31,506 nucleotides of DNA from Flammula alnicola (Eukaryota > Basidiomycota > Agaricomycetes > Agaricales > Strophariaceae). The stretch is taken from the NCBI GenBank assembly GCA_015499995.1, contig JADNRV010000469.1, forward strand, positions 1-31,506, given 5' to 3'. Position numbers and translations under genes: made by a program. Below, piece by piece: positions 31,318 to 31,506 of this stretch. A model generated the notes under the pieces. That model did no database searches. It worked only from the letters and a program-made list of their open reading frames with translations, and was not told the origin of the DNA. Position 1 is the first letter of the stretch. Each line of letters opens with the position of its first letter.

Positions 31318-31506
31318 CTCTATCGCTCTTGTTTAGCGTGAGGGAGGGGGCGACAGAAATCCAGAGATATTGTGAACCTGGGGCTCTTTATGTTAGCACC
31401 CGAGATTAAAAATAGGGAGGAAACGAGGATGATTGGCTGGCCGAGGTCATCACATGGAGAATGGGTAAGCTTGGGTAAGGCATTGCCGCATTCCAATAGG
31501 CTTATC

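Noticed and set aside
1..31506. tRNA, rRNA, CRISPR arrays and intact transposons
   Set aside because: I looked for tRNA-like T-loop boxes, long direct or terminal repeats and transposase motifs and saw none I could support by eye; a tRNAscan or repeat search was not possible here.

Overview
The window is nuclear DNA of a filamentous basidiomycete, most likely an agaricomycete. The evidence is gene structure and content. Protein genes are densely interrupted by short introns, mostly 44-80 nt, with GT...CTNA...AG signals. Third codon positions favour C/T. Content includes a class I hydrophobin relic, an agaricomycete-type single-pass membrane protein, a Vps36 with NZF fingers inside its GLUE domain, and an SHPRH/Irc20-type helicase. 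I rebuilt all gene models by hand from splice signals, reading frame and remembered family motifs; no alignment was run.

Left third (1-9.1 kb). A partial unrecognised gene runs off the left edge on the minus strand (1-215). Two tandem minus-strand paralogues follow (1039-1639 and 2451-3055). Both are 175 aa, share an intron position and carry one glycine-zipper membrane helix. A mitochondrial thioredoxin-fold protein of the FMP46 family lies at 4853-5449. About 2.2 kb without a confident gene follows, then a rhodanese-domain protein on the plus strand (7688-8539) whose stop codon overlaps that of a small opposite-strand ORF.

Middle (9.1-22.2 kb). VPS36 (ESCRT-II, minus) and a signal-peptide/TM protein (plus) are divergent across 563 bp. 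After a 2.4 kb gap, SRP9 (minus) and a mitochondrial 2-oxodicarboxylate carrier (plus) are divergent across only 210 bp. The carrier has 14 exons, including coding exons of 5 and 7 nt. Next come a decayed hydrophobin and a nine-exon histidine-rich 'allergen-like' cytosolic protein.

Right third (22.4-31.5 kb). A 22-exon SNF2 helicase/RING E3 ligase of the SHPRH/Irc20 type fills 22477-28633 (minus, 1664 aa). Its upstream region carries MCB-like ACGCG boxes. Upstream of it, an MFS transporter (28952-31317, minus) is well conserved but appears to carry three 1-nt deletions in its N-terminal half.

 The genes do not form one pathway; this is ordinary housekeeping chromosome (endosomal sorting, SRP, mitochondrial transport, DNA repair) with accessory and decaying genes between. 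The most unusual signals are the microexons in the carrier signature motifs, three GC-AG introns, the two decaying genes, the glycine-zipper tandem pair, and the rhodanese with an unassigned N-terminal domain.
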